From Blautia sp. Marseille-P3087 (GTDB lineage Bacteria > Bacillota > Clostridia > Lachnospirales > Lachnospiraceae), in NCBI RefSeq assembly GCF_900120195.1, contig NZ_LT635539.1:2337689-2374010 (forward strand): a stretch of 36,322 nucleotides of DNA, in the 5' to 3' direction. The translations under genes were made by a program, and so were the position numbers. Under the pieces are notes generated by a model. That model was not told the origin of the DNA, did no database searches, and saw only the letters and a list, made by a program, of their open reading frames with translations. Below, piece by piece: positions 15,054 through 24,124 of the stretch (positions are counted from its first letter, which is position 1; each line of letters begins with the position of its first letter).

Positions 15054-15092
15054 GAACTGAACTTCAAGATTGAACTTGTCGAAGTAAAATAA
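15054..15092 (+). pseudogene. Fragment of an FKBP/SlyD gene 3' end
   Basis: The 39 bases ending in a TAA codon are identical at 36 positions to the reverse complement of 13502-13540, the last 13 codons including the stop of the SlyD-type gene in this window. Translated, both end ELNFxIELVEVK. Upstream of 15054 the match fades. It is therefore a remnant of a second SlyD gene or of a partial duplication, in the opposite orientation. Confidence 0.65.
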
Positions 15093-15342
15093 TCAGCCTG
15101 AGCCAGAAACATAGCGCGGTTTTTGGCATATAATGTCGAACTGTTTTTATGGACTGAAAGACCATAACGTGCTACCATTAAAGAAATAAAGTTGTAACAA
15201 TTCTACAGAACATATCTTTTTCTTTAATGAGCAACAGCCTCATGTCTGACATTCAAAAACTGTTCTGGTTGATAAGGGGAATCTCCATGTTTCAGTCAAT
15301 ATTGTTGGATGGATTTCCACAGGAAACAAAATATGTACGAAA

Positions 15343-15377
15343 GAAAAAGACCAGAGTGAGAAGTTCTGGCCTTTTTC
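15343..15377. terminator. Terminator-like hairpin
   Basis: Thirteen-base arms (15343-15355 and 15365-15377, one mismatch), a nine-base loop, an A-run before and a T-run inside the right arm, so it could work in both directions. It insulates the YfhO operon from its left side. Confidence 0.55.
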
Positions 15378-15444
15378 TGTAGATGGTATTCCGTGAGGTG
15401 CTTTGCCATGAAGATGATAACATACAGAGACATGCAGAATCCCG

Positions 15445-15474
15445 TTGCATTGTTGAGGGAGTGAAGATTATAAT
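15445..15474 (+). promoter_or_regulatory. Promoter of the YfhO operon
   Basis: -35 TTGCAT (15445-15450), 18-base spacer, perfect -10 TATAAT (15469-15474). The leader is about 165 bases and contains a small reading frame. Confidence 0.65.
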
Positions 15475-15571
15475 GAGGTAAATGGTAATTATCCGGCAGG
15501 TAGTAACAGTGAGGGTGCTGAACAGTTGCAGTAATGACAGAATCGATTAAATGAGAGTGAGGTAGATAAAA

Positions 15572-15637
15572 ATGGCAAAAATTTGTGTTATAAAGAAAAA
15601 TGATGAGTATTCTGTGGATCATCAGACAGGAAAGTAA
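15572..15637 (+). CDS. Possible 21-residue leader peptide upstream of yfhO
   Basis: ATG at 15572 preceded by GTGAGGTAG; 21 codons (MAKICVIKKNDEYS then seven more) and a TAA at 15635, six bases before the YfhO start. Lysine-rich and without a family match. It could couple translation to yfhO, whose own ribosome binding site AGGAAAG lies inside its last codons, or it may be chance. Confidence 0.3.
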   Translation: MAKICVIKKNDEYSVDHQTGK

Positions 15638-15643
15638 AATGAA

Positions 15644-18349
15644 ATGAAAAGAAAAGAACGTTTGCGTTATTATAGTCTGTATACAGTGATTTTTGCAGTA
15701 CTCAGCTTTCTGGTATTCTTCATATTCATCAAAAATGGAAGATCCTTCGTCTATGAATCAAATGGAGAAGATGGGATTGCTCAGCATTATATGTCACTTG
15801 TATATTTGGGAAATTATCTTCGGGATATTCTGCATAATCTGTTTATAAACCATAAGCTGATTATTCCACAGTGGGATATGACGCTAGGGTTTGGGGCAGA
15901 TGTGATCACTACCATGAATTATTATGTGCTGGGGGATCCGCTGAATTTGCTTGCGGTATTTGTATCCCCTGAAAAAACGGAATATTTGTATACATTTTTG
16001 ATCGCTTTAAGGATTTATCTTGCAGGGCTGGTCTTCTCTGTGTATTGCAGACACTGGAATTTCAGACCATTTTATATCCTGCTGGGAAGCTACATATACT
16101 GCTTTGGAAACTTTGCTTTATATACAGGAATCATGCATCCGTTTTTCCTGAATCCGATGATTTATCTTCCTCTTTTGCTTCTTGGCATTGAGAAGATTTT
16201 TGAGAGAAAATCACCGGCAGTTTTTGTATTGTCTGTGTTTCTGTCGGCGGTCAGCAATTTTTATTTCTTTTATATGCTGTCAATTTTTATGTTTATTTAT
16301 GCGGTTTTCCGATATGTAATGATTTTTCATAAAATCCAGCTGAAGGAACTTGTGGGATGGCTGATCAGATTTATTGCATTGTACATACTGGGAATCGGGC
16401 TGGCGGGATTTTTGTTTCTGCCGAATGCACTTTCAATACTGACTTCATCCAGAATGAGCGTTGCACATTATGTTCCGCTGCTCTATCCAGCGGAGTATTA
16501 TCAGCAGTTTCTGGCTTCTTTTGTGTTTAATAACTGCGGATATTATACACTTATGGGATTTTCGTCAATGGCACTTTTGAGTATGTTTCTGCTTTTTATG
16601 AAAAAAGGAAACCTGCATTTGAAGATTGGAACGGGGCTTCTTGTGGCTTTTCTGGAAATTCCGTATGTAGGACATGTGTTGAACGGGTTTACCTATGTAT
16701 CAAACCGCTGGAGCTTCGTTTTGGCGTTTCTGGTGGCGCTGATTTCTGTTAAAATGCTTCCGGAGCTTAAGACACTGACACGCAAAGAAAAAATAAAGCT
16801 TTGTTTTGTGCTTCTTATATATACGCTCCTTGCACTCTTTCCGCCGGCATCCCGTGAGAAGGGCAATTTTGCGGCAGTTGCGCTTGTGTGGTGCTGCCTT
16901 TTAGTGATACTGATGATATTGCAGCTGCGTGTCTCCTTGCGTAAAGCCTGGAACGGAATGTATATGTTTGTGCTTATAGGCTGTACTGTAGCGGGAATTT
17001 TGCTGAATGCCTGTGCCAGATATGCCTCATTTGGAGCAGATATGGCGCAGAAGTGTACAGAGTCTGGTAAAGTACTGGAAACGGTAACCGGAAATGCAAA
17101 CCGTCTTTTGCAGGAGAGTGGAGATAATGCAGTTGACGTCCGGATGGATACAACAGGCATTAATTTCAAAAAAAATATTCGTAATGGTGGATGTATACAG
17201 AACGTAAACAGTACAAATTTCTATTTCAGTACGACGAATACTGCTGTAGCAGAATATATGCGTGAGATGTATCTGAATACGGCATTTGAGCAGAGCTTTA
17301 CAGATCTTGACGGCCGGTTTGTGCTGAATGCGCTGGCCGGATGCGAATATACTACAGTTTATAAGGGAAAGGAAGAGCAACTTCCTTATGGATATGAAGA
17401 AAAGATAAAAGAAGATGATACTTATGCAATGTATCGGTCTGGCAGCTCACTTCCTTTTTCTTATGTGTACGACAGTTATATGGACAAAGAGGATTATGAT
17501 AAACTTTCAGTCACAGAAAAACAGCAGGCTGCACTGCAGGTATGTGTGGTTGATAAAGACGAGGAACTGACGGGACTGAACGAGGCATCAGAATCTGTGA
17601 AATACACAGATCAGGAGATTCCGTATGAGGTAGAATCATCAAAAGATGTGAAAGTTCTTGAAGATGGTTTTAAAGTCAGCAGGAATGGTGGCAGTATTAC
17701 ATTAAAGTTTGATGGACTGGATGAAAGTGAAACATATCTGATTGTGGAAGATATGGATTATCAATCAGAGAAGCAGGAACTGGAAGAAGCGGCTGCGGTC
17801 AATCTGAACATAGAATATAAGAACAATAAAAAGACGATTCACTATATGACGGATAAAAATAATTTTTACTGTGGGGTGAAGGATTTCCTTGCAAATCTGG
17901 GATACCACAGAGGCGGCGGAAAGGAGATGACAATCTCTTTTCAGAAAGCCGGAACTTATACTTTTTCGGATTTCAGAATTGTTTGTCAGCCGGTAAAAGA
18001 TTTTTCAGAAATGACCGCTGCATGTAAACAGAATGGTCTTTCTGACGTGACCTTTGAAGGAAATTCCATGACCGGAATGATAACAAATGAAGAAAGCCAG
18101 ATGCTGTGTATCACGATACCGTACTGTGAGGGATGGACGGCATATGTGGATGGCGAAGAAACCAACCTGTATCAGATAAATACGTTGTATTCAGGCATAT
18201 ATCTGACACCGGGGAAACATACGGTTCAGATGACCTATCATACCCCGTTCCTTTGTGAAGGAGTATGGATCAGTCTGTGCAGCTTGCTTATATTCGCGGG
18301 AATCATGAGACAGTACAACATGAAAAAGAAGAAGCTTGAGTATGTCTGA
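15644..18349 (+). CDS. YfhO-family integral membrane protein
   Basis: 901 residues, the normal size for the YfhO family (GT-C-like fold). The first 450 residues hold a dozen or so membrane helices. An early luminal loop has the conserved DGIAQHY motif and a TLGFGADVITTMNYY segment, matching the catalytic-loop region of this family, where acidic residues are essential. The last 430 residues are a hydrophilic extracellular domain ending in one more membrane helix and a lysine-rich tail. Known members act in glycosylation of teichoic acids or other surface glycans. It is the first gene of an operon with the PilZ/UbiV-like and U32 genes; the next gene starts 16 bases later behind a strong AGGAGG. 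Confidence 0.85.
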   Translation: MKRKERLRYYSLYTVIFAVLSFLVFFIFIKNGRSFVYESNGEDGIAQHYMSLVYLGNYLRDILHNLFINHKLIIPQWDMTLGFGADVITTMNYYVLGDPLNLLAVFVSPEKTEYLYTFLIALRIYLAGLVFSVYCRHWNFRPFYILLGSYIYCFGNFALYTGIMHPFFLNPMIYLPLLLLGIEKIFERKSPAVFVLSVFLSAVSNFYFFYMLSIFMFIYAVFRYVMIFHKIQLKELVGWLIRFIALYILGIGLAGFLFLPNALSILTSSRMSVAHYVPLLYPAEYYQQFLASFVFNNCGYYTLMGFSSMALLSMFLLFMKKGNLHLKIGTGLLVAFLEIPYVGHVLNGFTYVSNRWSFVLAFLVALISVKMLPELKTLTRKEKIKLCFVLLIYTLLALFPPASREKGNFAAVALVWCCLLVILMILQLRVSLRKAWNGMYMFVLIGCTVAGILLNACARYASFGADMAQKCTESGKVLETVTGNANRLLQESGDNAVDVRMDTTGINFKKNIRNGGCIQNVNSTNFYFSTTNTAVAEYMREMYLNTAFEQSFTDLDGRFVLNALAGCEYTTVYKGKEEQLPYGYEEKIKEDDTYAMYRSGSSLPFSYVYDSYMDKEDYDKLSVTEKQQAALQVCVVDKDEELTGLNEASESVKYTDQEIPYEVESSKDVKVLEDGFKVSRNGGSITLKFDGLDESETYLIVEDMDYQSEKQELEEAAAVNLNIEYKNNKKTIHYMTDKNNFYCGVKDFLANLGYHRGGGKEMTISFQKAGTYTFSDFRIVCQPVKDFSEMTAACKQNGLSDVTFEGNSMTGMITNEESQMLCITIPYCEGWTAYVDGEETNLYQINTLYSGIYLTPGKHTVQMTYHTPFLCEGVWISLCSLLIFAGIMRQYNMKKKKLEYV

Positions 18350-18365
18350 AAGGAGGAGCCGGGAA

Positions 18366-19715
18366 ATGAAAATGATAAATGGAGTATCTATGATTCCGTT
18401 TGGTCTGCTTGCAGGTTTTGCAGACCAGAATGAGATCCGCATCATAGAACTCGCGGAAAACGGCTTCCGATTTCGGACAGCAAAGGACTCGGAAACGCTG
18501 ACTGGAAAAATAAAGTGTTTCCGAATCTGTTTTTATGACGATGAAATATCTGATTACCGGGAGATCCTTTTGCGTGAATATCAGATAGAAAAGCCAGAAG
18601 AAGAAAAGTTTTATTTTACTTATTCCGTATTTACAAAGCAGGAGGACTTTCGAAAAGAAGTACAGGGACTGTTCGGACGTTATACCCGATATATTCATCT
18701 GAAAACAGAAGAAGACGATGCTGCGCTTGCTGAAGTACTGACCGGCTATCCCGCAGAAAAAGATGAAATTTTCGCGAAAAATCTGACAGAACAGAAAAAT
18801 ATATGGTTTCAGGATGTCCCGGGAACAAAACTTGCGGAGGTTTTGCATGAATCGAAGGAATTTGTACTGGAACTTGATCGCCCCGAACTGTACAGGATGT
18901 ACCTTGAAGAAAATATTCAGGATTTTATGAAACATTACTGGGAGCAGACGTTTTTTGCATTTTCCGAGGAGATACCGGAGTGTGTTCCGGACAGGCTTTA
19001 CATTGGAAATCAGTTCTGCCATCTGCTGTTTCCAGAGGAAAAGACACTGAAAACCCTGCTTGATAAAGCATACCGGGAGGATCTGGCAATCACGATCGTT
19101 TACACATATGTCCGTGAAAACCTGTTGAAAAACACCGAAAAAATGCTTCGTATGGTGGATAACTGGTGCGAAGAAAAACAAAAAGATGTAGAAATTGTGG
19201 TAAATGACTGGGCGATACTCTCTATGGCGAAAAAGACCCCGCATCTGAAACTATGCATAGGAACTTTGCTCAACAAAAGAAAAAAAGATCCCCGGATGAA
19301 ATATAAAAAAGGAACGCGGGAATTTTACAGTGAAAACAGCCTGAATGCAGATTTTTACAGAGATTTTCTGCGGGAGAAGTGCGGATTTCAGCGCTTTGAA
19401 TGGGAGAGCTGTGGTTATCCCCAGCGTTTTCCGGAAGGAAAAAACAGTTTGCATTTTCCTTTTTATCAGACGAATACTTCCCAGTACTGTCAGCTTCATG
19501 CAATCTGTACAGAGGGAGAACGGGGAAAACAGTGTTTTGTAGAAAACTGTCCGCATTTTTGCGAAAAATATATGCTGATATATCCGGAACATCTGCATAT
19601 GATCGGCAGATATAATTCGCTGTTCGGGCTGGATCTGGAAACTCTGATGCACCCGGAAATGCTTAAAGAGAAGGAAGAAGCAGGAATCGACCGGCTTGTG
19701 CTTGGGGTGATATAA
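18366..19715 (+). CDS. UbiV/U32-like protein with a possible PilZ-like N-terminal domain
   Basis: 449 residues from the ATG at 18366, nine bases after AGGAGG. The C-terminal two thirds resemble the UbiV branch of U32 proteins: LYIGNQFCHLLFPEEKTL, EIVVNDWAILSMAKKTPHLK, then IGTLLNKRKKDPRMKY (in UbiV the same region reads as a VNDWG strand followed by LNKQ-like and DPR). A cysteine cluster follows (QYCQLHAICTEGERGKQC, then VENCPHFC), apt for an Fe-S cluster. Residues 20-115 look like a degenerate PilZ barrel (IRIIELAENGFRFRTAK, then GKIKCFRICFYDD), but the RxxxR c-di-GMP motif is not seen, so this part is tentative. Its partner is the U32 gene 81 bases downstream. Lachnospiraceae make no ubiquinone, so the oxygen-independent hydroxylation known for UbiUV does not transfer directly. 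Confidence 0.65.
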   Translation: MKMINGVSMIPFGLLAGFADQNEIRIIELAENGFRFRTAKDSETLTGKIKCFRICFYDDEISDYREILLREYQIEKPEEEKFYFTYSVFTKQEDFRKEVQGLFGRYTRYIHLKTEEDDAALAEVLTGYPAEKDEIFAKNLTEQKNIWFQDVPGTKLAEVLHESKEFVLELDRPELYRMYLEENIQDFMKHYWEQTFFAFSEEIPECVPDRLYIGNQFCHLLFPEEKTLKTLLDKAYREDLAITIVYTYVRENLLKNTEKMLRMVDNWCEEKQKDVEIVVNDWAILSMAKKTPHLKLCIGTLLNKRKKDPRMKYKKGTREFYSENSLNADFYRDFLREKCGFQRFEWESCGYPQRFPEGKNSLHFPFYQTNTSQYCQLHAICTEGERGKQCFVENCPHFCEKYMLIYPEHLHMIGRYNSLFGLDLETLMHPEMLKEKEEAGIDRLVLGVI

Positions 19716-19796
19716 GCGAAAAACATTGATTCAGACGAAATGGATAAAATCGATAAGGATAGAAATGACAAATACGATAATGGAGAGGAAATGCAA

Positions 19797-20867
19797 ATGA
19801 AGATTACTGCAGGTTTAGGATCGATAGATGAATATGAACGATTTGTCCATGCCGGAGCAGATGAATTTTTTTGCGGTTATGTGCCATACGAATGGACAAA
19901 GAAATATGGGACGGTCATGCCGCTCAATCGCAGGGAAGTCCTTTCTTATAATGTGCAGATTGGTTCTTTGGGAGAGCTGGAAATCCTTGCCGCAATGGTT
20001 AAAGAGTATGAGAAGCCGGTGCACCTGACGTTTAACACCCTTTATTATATCCCGGAACAGTATCCGGAAATTGCAGAAATCATAAAGAAATGCATGAGAA
20101 TTGGATTTAACAGCTACATTATCGCAGATCCGGCACTGATTTTGTATCTTCGAAAACAGCATATCGACTGTGAGATTCATTTAAGCGGAGAGACCGCGGA
20201 AGTAAATTCTGGAATGGTGGATTTTTTTCAGCAGATGAAACTCAAACGAGTGATTTTTCACAGGAAGAATACAATTGAGGACATGAAATCTGTGATTACA
20301 CATGTGCGGAGGCAGAATGTCGGAAATACAGAAGGTAAGCGAGACGTAAGACCATCACAGAGCAGACTTGAGTTCGAGGCATTTGCTTTGAATGAACTCT
20401 GCCAGTTTACCGGTGCATTCTGTAATTCCCTTCACTGCGATGAGATGGGATATCTTTGCCGTGTGCCTTATCTGCTTACATGCATAAAAAACGGACAACA
20501 GAGGAATGACTATATAACGTGTGGTAAAGCAACATCAGACCGGGATGACATTCCGGGACAGGAAACACCTTCCACAGAAATTCCGGCAGAAGACGATACG
20601 GGCTATCTCCCCGGAGCAAGCGGCTGCGGTTTTTGTGCACTTTATCGCCTTAAGGAAGCGGGCATCACACACCTGAAACTGGTCGGCAGGGGAAATTATA
20701 CGGATTTTATGGAAAAAGATATCCGAAATCTGCGAAGAGCACTGGATATTCTTAAAGCGTCCAAAACAGAAAAAGACTATATAAACTCCATGAAAAAAAT
20801 ACTGTTTCCTTATGGGTGCAGCGGGAACTGTTATTACAGGCAGCATTATTATAGAAGCAAAAAATAA
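19797..20867 (+). CDS. U32 family protein (UbiU-like)
   Basis: 356 residues from the ATG at 19797 (GGAGAGG eight bases upstream); the frame is open back to 19740 but that start lacks a site. The TIM-barrel start is MKITAGLGSIDEYERFVHAGADEFFCGY in outline, with VHLTFNTLYY and IADPALILYLRK strands. The Fe-S region is CQFTGAFCNSLHCDEMG, SGCGFCALYRLKEAGITHLK, a LVGRGN strand, and a closing YGCSGNCYYRQ. The cysteine count and spacing support a 4Fe-4S cluster as in UbiU, RlhA and TrhP, which hydroxylate or modify RNA or quinones. The target here is unknown. A charged stretch around 320-345 of the barrel's middle (nt 20530-20610) is an insertion relative to short members. Third gene of the YfhO operon. 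Confidence 0.82.
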   Translation: MKITAGLGSIDEYERFVHAGADEFFCGYVPYEWTKKYGTVMPLNRREVLSYNVQIGSLGELEILAAMVKEYEKPVHLTFNTLYYIPEQYPEIAEIIKKCMRIGFNSYIIADPALILYLRKQHIDCEIHLSGETAEVNSGMVDFFQQMKLKRVIFHRKNTIEDMKSVITHVRRQNVGNTEGKRDVRPSQSRLEFEAFALNELCQFTGAFCNSLHCDEMGYLCRVPYLLTCIKNGQQRNDYITCGKATSDRDDIPGQETPSTEIPAEDDTGYLPGASGCGFCALYRLKEAGITHLKLVGRGNYTDFMEKDIRNLRRALDILKASKTEKDYINSMKKILFPYGCSGNCYYRQHYYRSKK

Positions 20868-20890
20868 GATCTGATATCTGACAAAAGAAA

Positions 20891-20914
20891 TATTGTACCT
20901 GTAAAAATACAATA
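20891..20914. repeat. Inverted repeat after the U32 gene
   Basis: TATTGTA (20891-20897) and TACAATA (20908-20914), 7 perfect pairs and a 10-base loop, without a T-run. It may be a weak terminator or an operator. A nearby 8-base palindrome TTGTACAA lies at 20948-20955. Confidence 0.35.
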
Positions 20915-20978
20915 TATTGATGATTATTTTCAAGAAGACACCACAAATTGTACAAAATTAAAAGCATTCGTTAAATAA

Positions 20979-21008
20979 TTGACATTGGTACTTTCTATAG
21001 TGTAAACT
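20979..21008 (+). promoter_or_regulatory. Promoter of pflBA
   Basis: Perfect -35 TTGACA (20979-20984), 18-base spacer, -10 TAAACT (21003-21008) preceded by TG. Transcription would begin near 21015 with a leader of about 114 bases. Confidence 0.65.
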
Positions 21009-21014
21009 AGCAGC

Positions 21015-21034
21015 GTGAACAAGGGAGTGTTCAC
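21015..21034 (+). promoter_or_regulatory. Inverted repeat at the 5' end of the pfl transcript
   Basis: GTGAACA-N6-TGTTCAC, perfect 7-base arms, starts at the predicted first transcribed base. It could be a repressor operator or an RNA hairpin that protects the 5' end. It does not match the Rex site TTGTGAA-N4-TTCACAA. Confidence 0.5.
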
Positions 21035-21042
21035 TTGAAACT

Positions 21043-21070
21043 AATAAGATTCCGGTCTTATTTTTCTTTT
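21043..21070 (+). terminator. Attenuator-like hairpin in the pfl leader
   Basis: A 7-base stem (21043-21049 with 21056-21062), a TTCCGG loop, then TTTCTTTT. It has the form of a weak intrinsic terminator 59 bases ahead of the pflB start, so it would act as an attenuator. The A-U-rich stem makes it uncertain. Confidence 0.4.
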
Positions 21071-21128
21071 GTGAGAAAAGTTAGACGGGACATACGCGGA
21101 ATAAATTATATTATAGTGAGGTGCAAAA

Positions 21129-23384
21129 ATGAAAAACTTTTCACAGTGGGAAGGTTTCAAAGGGAACCGTTGGAAAGAAAAAATTGACGTTCGTAACTTT
21201 ATTTCAATGAACTACACACCATATGACGGAGATGCCTCCTTCCTGGAAGAACCAACAGAAGCAACAAACAAACTGTGGGGAAAACTTCAGGAACTGCAGA
21301 AAGAAGAACGTGCCAAAGGCGGCGTTCTGGATATGGAAACAGAGGTTGTCACATCTCTGACAGCATATGGCCCGGGATACATCGATGAAGATCTCAAAGA
21401 TCTTGAAACAGTTGTTGGTCTTCAGACAGACAAACCGCTGAAACGTGCATTTATGCCATACGGTGGAATCAAAATGGCAGAGCAGGCCTGCGAAACTTAC
21501 GGATACAAAGTAAGCGACAAGATCAAAGACGTATTCCACAACTATGAATTCAAAACACACAACCAGGGTGTATTTGATATCTACACACCAGAGATGAAAT
21601 TAGCCCGTCACAGCAAGATCCTGACAGGTCTTCCGGATACTTACGGACGAGGACGTATCGTTGGTGACTACAGACGAGTTGCTCTGTATGGTATCGATGC
21701 TCTGATCGAAGGAAAACAGAAAGACTTCGCAGCATGCGACCGTCAGGGTATGAGACGTTATGACTTCCAGCTTCGTGAAGAGATCGCTGATCAGATCCGC
21801 GCTCTCAAGGGCATGAAGGTTATGGCTGAAGCATACGGATTTGATATTTCCCAGCCGGCTAAGAATGCAAGAGAAGCATTCCAGTGGCTGTACTTCGGAT
21901 ATCTTGCAGCAATCAAGACTCAGAATGGTGCTGCAATGAGTGTTGGACGTATCTCCACATTCCTTGATATCTATATTGAAAGAGATCTTGAGAACGGAAC
22001 TCTTACAGAGAAAGAAGCTCAGGAGCTTGTTGACCACATGGTAATGAAATTCCGTATGGTTAAATTTGCCCGTATTCCTTCTTACAACCAGCTGTTCTCC
22101 GGTGACCCGGTATGGGCAACTCTGGAAGTAGCAGGTATGGGACAGGACGGACGTTCCATGGTAACAAAGAACGACTATCGTTTCCTGCATACACTGGAAA
22201 ATATGGGACCGGCTCCGGAACCGAACCTTACAGTTCTGTATTCTTCAAGACTGCCTGAAAACTTCAAAAAATATACAGCTGACATCTCTGTACTGACAAG
22301 CTCTGTTCAGTATGAGAACGATGATGTTATGCGTCCGGTATGGGGCGATGACTACAGCATCTGCTGCTGTGTATCCGCTACTGAGACAGGTAAGGAAATG
22401 CAGTTCTTCGGAGCACGTGCAAACCTTGCAAAATGTCTTCTTTACGCTATCAACGGTGGTGTTGATGAAAAGACAAAACAGCAGGTAGGACCGAACTATC
22501 AGCCGATTACTTCTGAGTACCTTGATTATGACGAAGTAGTTGCTAAATATGACAAGATGATGGACTGGCTGGCTCATCTGTATGTTGGAACACTGAACAT
22601 GATCCACTATATGCATGACAAATACTACTATGAAGCAGCAGAGATGGCTTTGATCGATACAAAGGTTGACCGTTCTTTCGCAACTGGTATCGCAGGATTT
22701 TCTCACGTAGTAGACTCCCTGTCCGCTATCAAATATGCAAAAGTTAAAGCTATCCGTGACGAAGACGGAATTACAACAGACTTCCAGGTAGAGGGTGACT
22801 TCCCACGCTATGGTAACGATGATGACAGAGCAGATGAGATCGCAACAACACTGCTTTCTACATTCCTTGAGAAACTGAAACACATCCATACCTATCGTGA
22901 TTCCAAACCTACTACTTCCATCCTTACCATTACATCCAACGTTGTTTATGGTAAAGCTACAGGATCTCTTCCGGATGGAAGAAAAGCAGGAGAGCCGCTG
23001 GCACCTGGTGCTAACCCGTCCTACGGAGCAGAGCAGAACGGACTTCTTGCTTCCCTCAACTCTGTTGCAAAACTGGACTACGAAGATGCCCTTGATGGAA
23101 TCTCCAATACTCAGACTATCAACCCTGATGCTCTGGGACATACAGAAGAAGAACGTACAGAGAATCTTGTTCGTGTACTTGACGGATACTTTGATCAGGG
23201 TGCTCATCACCTCAACGTTAACGTATTCGGTAAAGAAAAACTGATCGATGCTATGGAACATCCGGAAAAAGAAGAGTATGCAAACTTCACAATCCGTGTA
23301 TCCGGATATGCTGTTAAATTCATCGACCTTACAAGAGAGCAGCAGCTGGATGTTATTGCCAGAACCTGCCACGACAGAATGTAA
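21129..23384 (+). CDS. pflB: Pyruvate formate-lyase (formate C-acetyltransferase)
   Basis: 751 residues, the usual length. The catalytic pair is Cys413-Cys414 in SICCCVSAT (position as in the Escherichia coli ACCVS), and the glycyl radical site is Gly726 in RVSGYAVKF near the C-terminus. The enzyme splits pyruvate with CoA into acetyl-CoA and formate in the anaerobic cytoplasm and is central to mixed-acid fermentation. The start at 21129 has a GTGAGGTG site. Codon use is biased towards a small set of codons, as for highly expressed genes. The activase gene follows two bases after the stop. Confidence 0.97.
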   Translation: MKNFSQWEGFKGNRWKEKIDVRNFISMNYTPYDGDASFLEEPTEATNKLWGKLQELQKEERAKGGVLDMETEVVTSLTAYGPGYIDEDLKDLETVVGLQTDKPLKRAFMPYGGIKMAEQACETYGYKVSDKIKDVFHNYEFKTHNQGVFDIYTPEMKLARHSKILTGLPDTYGRGRIVGDYRRVALYGIDALIEGKQKDFAACDRQGMRRYDFQLREEIADQIRALKGMKVMAEAYGFDISQPAKNAREAFQWLYFGYLAAIKTQNGAAMSVGRISTFLDIYIERDLENGTLTEKEAQELVDHMVMKFRMVKFARIPSYNQLFSGDPVWATLEVAGMGQDGRSMVTKNDYRFLHTLENMGPAPEPNLTVLYSSRLPENFKKYTADISVLTSSVQYENDDVMRPVWGDDYSICCCVSATETGKEMQFFGARANLAKCLLYAINGGVDEKTKQQVGPNYQPITSEYLDYDEVVAKYDKMMDWLAHLYVGTLNMIHYMHDKYYYEAAEMALIDTKVDRSFATGIAGFSHVVDSLSAIKYAKVKAIRDEDGITTDFQVEGDFPRYGNDDDRADEIATTLLSTFLEKLKHIHTYRDSKPTTSILTITSNVVYGKATGSLPDGRKAGEPLAPGANPSYGAEQNGLLASLNSVAKLDYEDALDGISNTQTINPDALGHTEEERTENLVRVLDGYFDQGAHHLNVNVFGKEKLIDAMEHPEKEEYANFTIRVSGYAVKFIDLTREQQLDVIARTCHDRM

Positions 23385-23386
23385 TA

Positions 23387-24124
23387 ATGAGTGAAGAAAT
23401 CAAAGGATATGTCCATTCTCTGGAAAGCTTCGGATCAGTAGACGGACCGGGCGTCAGATATGTGATATTCCTGAGTGGATGTGCGATGCGCTGCCAGTTC
23501 TGCCATAATCCGGACACCTGGAAAATGGGAGAGGGGCAGCAGTACACCCCGTCTCAGCTTCTGAAACAGGCTCTTCGCTATAAGAATTACTGGGGTAACA
23601 AGGGTGGAATTACTGTGAGTGGAGGAGAACCTCTTCTCCAGATTGATTTCCTGATCGAATTTTTCCGTCAGGCAAAGGCAGCAGGAGTCCACACGACTCT
23701 TGATACCAGTGCCAATCCTTATACAGAAAAAGAACCTTTTTATTCCAAATGGATGGAGCTTATGAAGTATACTGATCTTGTCCTTCTCGACATCAAACAG
23801 ATCGACGAGGAAGAACATATCAAGCTTACAGGACAGTCCAATAAGAATATCCTGGCAATGGCACGGAAATTGTCAGATATGGGAAAACCGATGTGGATCC
23901 GTCACGTACTGGTTCCGGGAGGCAGCGATAAAGATGAGTATCTCCACAGGCTTGCAGATTTTATCCATACTTTAAAAACAGTGGAGAGAGTCGAAGTGCT
24001 TCCGTACCATACACTCGGCGTATTTAAGTGGGAACAGCTCGGAATTCCTTATCCGCTGGAAGGTGTCAGACCGCCTTCAGAAGAACGGATCAATAACGCC
24101 AGAGAGATTCTGGGAGCGATATAA
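23387..24124 (+). CDS. pflA: Pyruvate formate-lyase activating enzyme
   Basis: 245 residues. The radical SAM motif is C32-x3-C36-x2-C39 (GCAMRCQFCHNPD), followed by ISGGEP-type ITVSGGEPLLQ for SAM binding and the LLDIKQID and VLPYHTLGVFKW segments characteristic of PflA. It installs the glycyl radical on Gly726 of PflB using S-adenosylmethionine and a 4Fe-4S cluster. It starts two bases after pflB with no strong Shine-Dalgarno, so translation is probably coupled. No terminator directly follows; the first one is at 24383. Confidence 0.96.
   Translation: MSEEIKGYVHSLESFGSVDGPGVRYVIFLSGCAMRCQFCHNPDTWKMGEGQQYTPSQLLKQALRYKNYWGNKGGITVSGGEPLLQIDFLIEFFRQAKAAGVHTTLDTSANPYTEKEPFYSKWMELMKYTDLVLLDIKQIDEEEHIKLTGQSNKNILAMARKLSDMGKPMWIRHVLVPGGSDKDEYLHRLADFIHTLKTVERVEVLPYHTLGVFKWEQLGIPYPLEGVRPPSEERINNAREILGAI

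Larger units (their letters stand above)
14994..15444. other. Gene-poor stretch with decayed fragments
   Basis: No gene of its own is supported here. It holds a copy of an FKBP gene 3' end (15054-15092), an 11-base perfect inverted repeat with a 32-base interval (15176-15186 with 15219-15229), and a terminator-like hairpin (15343-15377). The open frames on both strands are short and show no family motif. It reads like a site of old insertions and losses between two transcription units. Confidence 0.5.

Noticed and set aside
15296..15622. Leftward 108-codon open frame
   Set aside because: Its composition is rich in His, Tyr and Leu without any family motif, it lacks a ribosome binding site, and it overlaps the YfhO promoter and terminator-like hairpin.
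21015..21128. ZTP (pfl motif) riboswitch in the pflB leader
   Set aside because: The conserved GC-rich pseudoknot elements of that RNA are not seen; the motif is named for other genes and usually precedes purine or folate genes.
22245..23372. Leftward 375-codon frame opposite pflB
   Set aside because: It is an artefact of the strongly biased codons of pflB; the Cys- and Ser-rich translation has no family signature.
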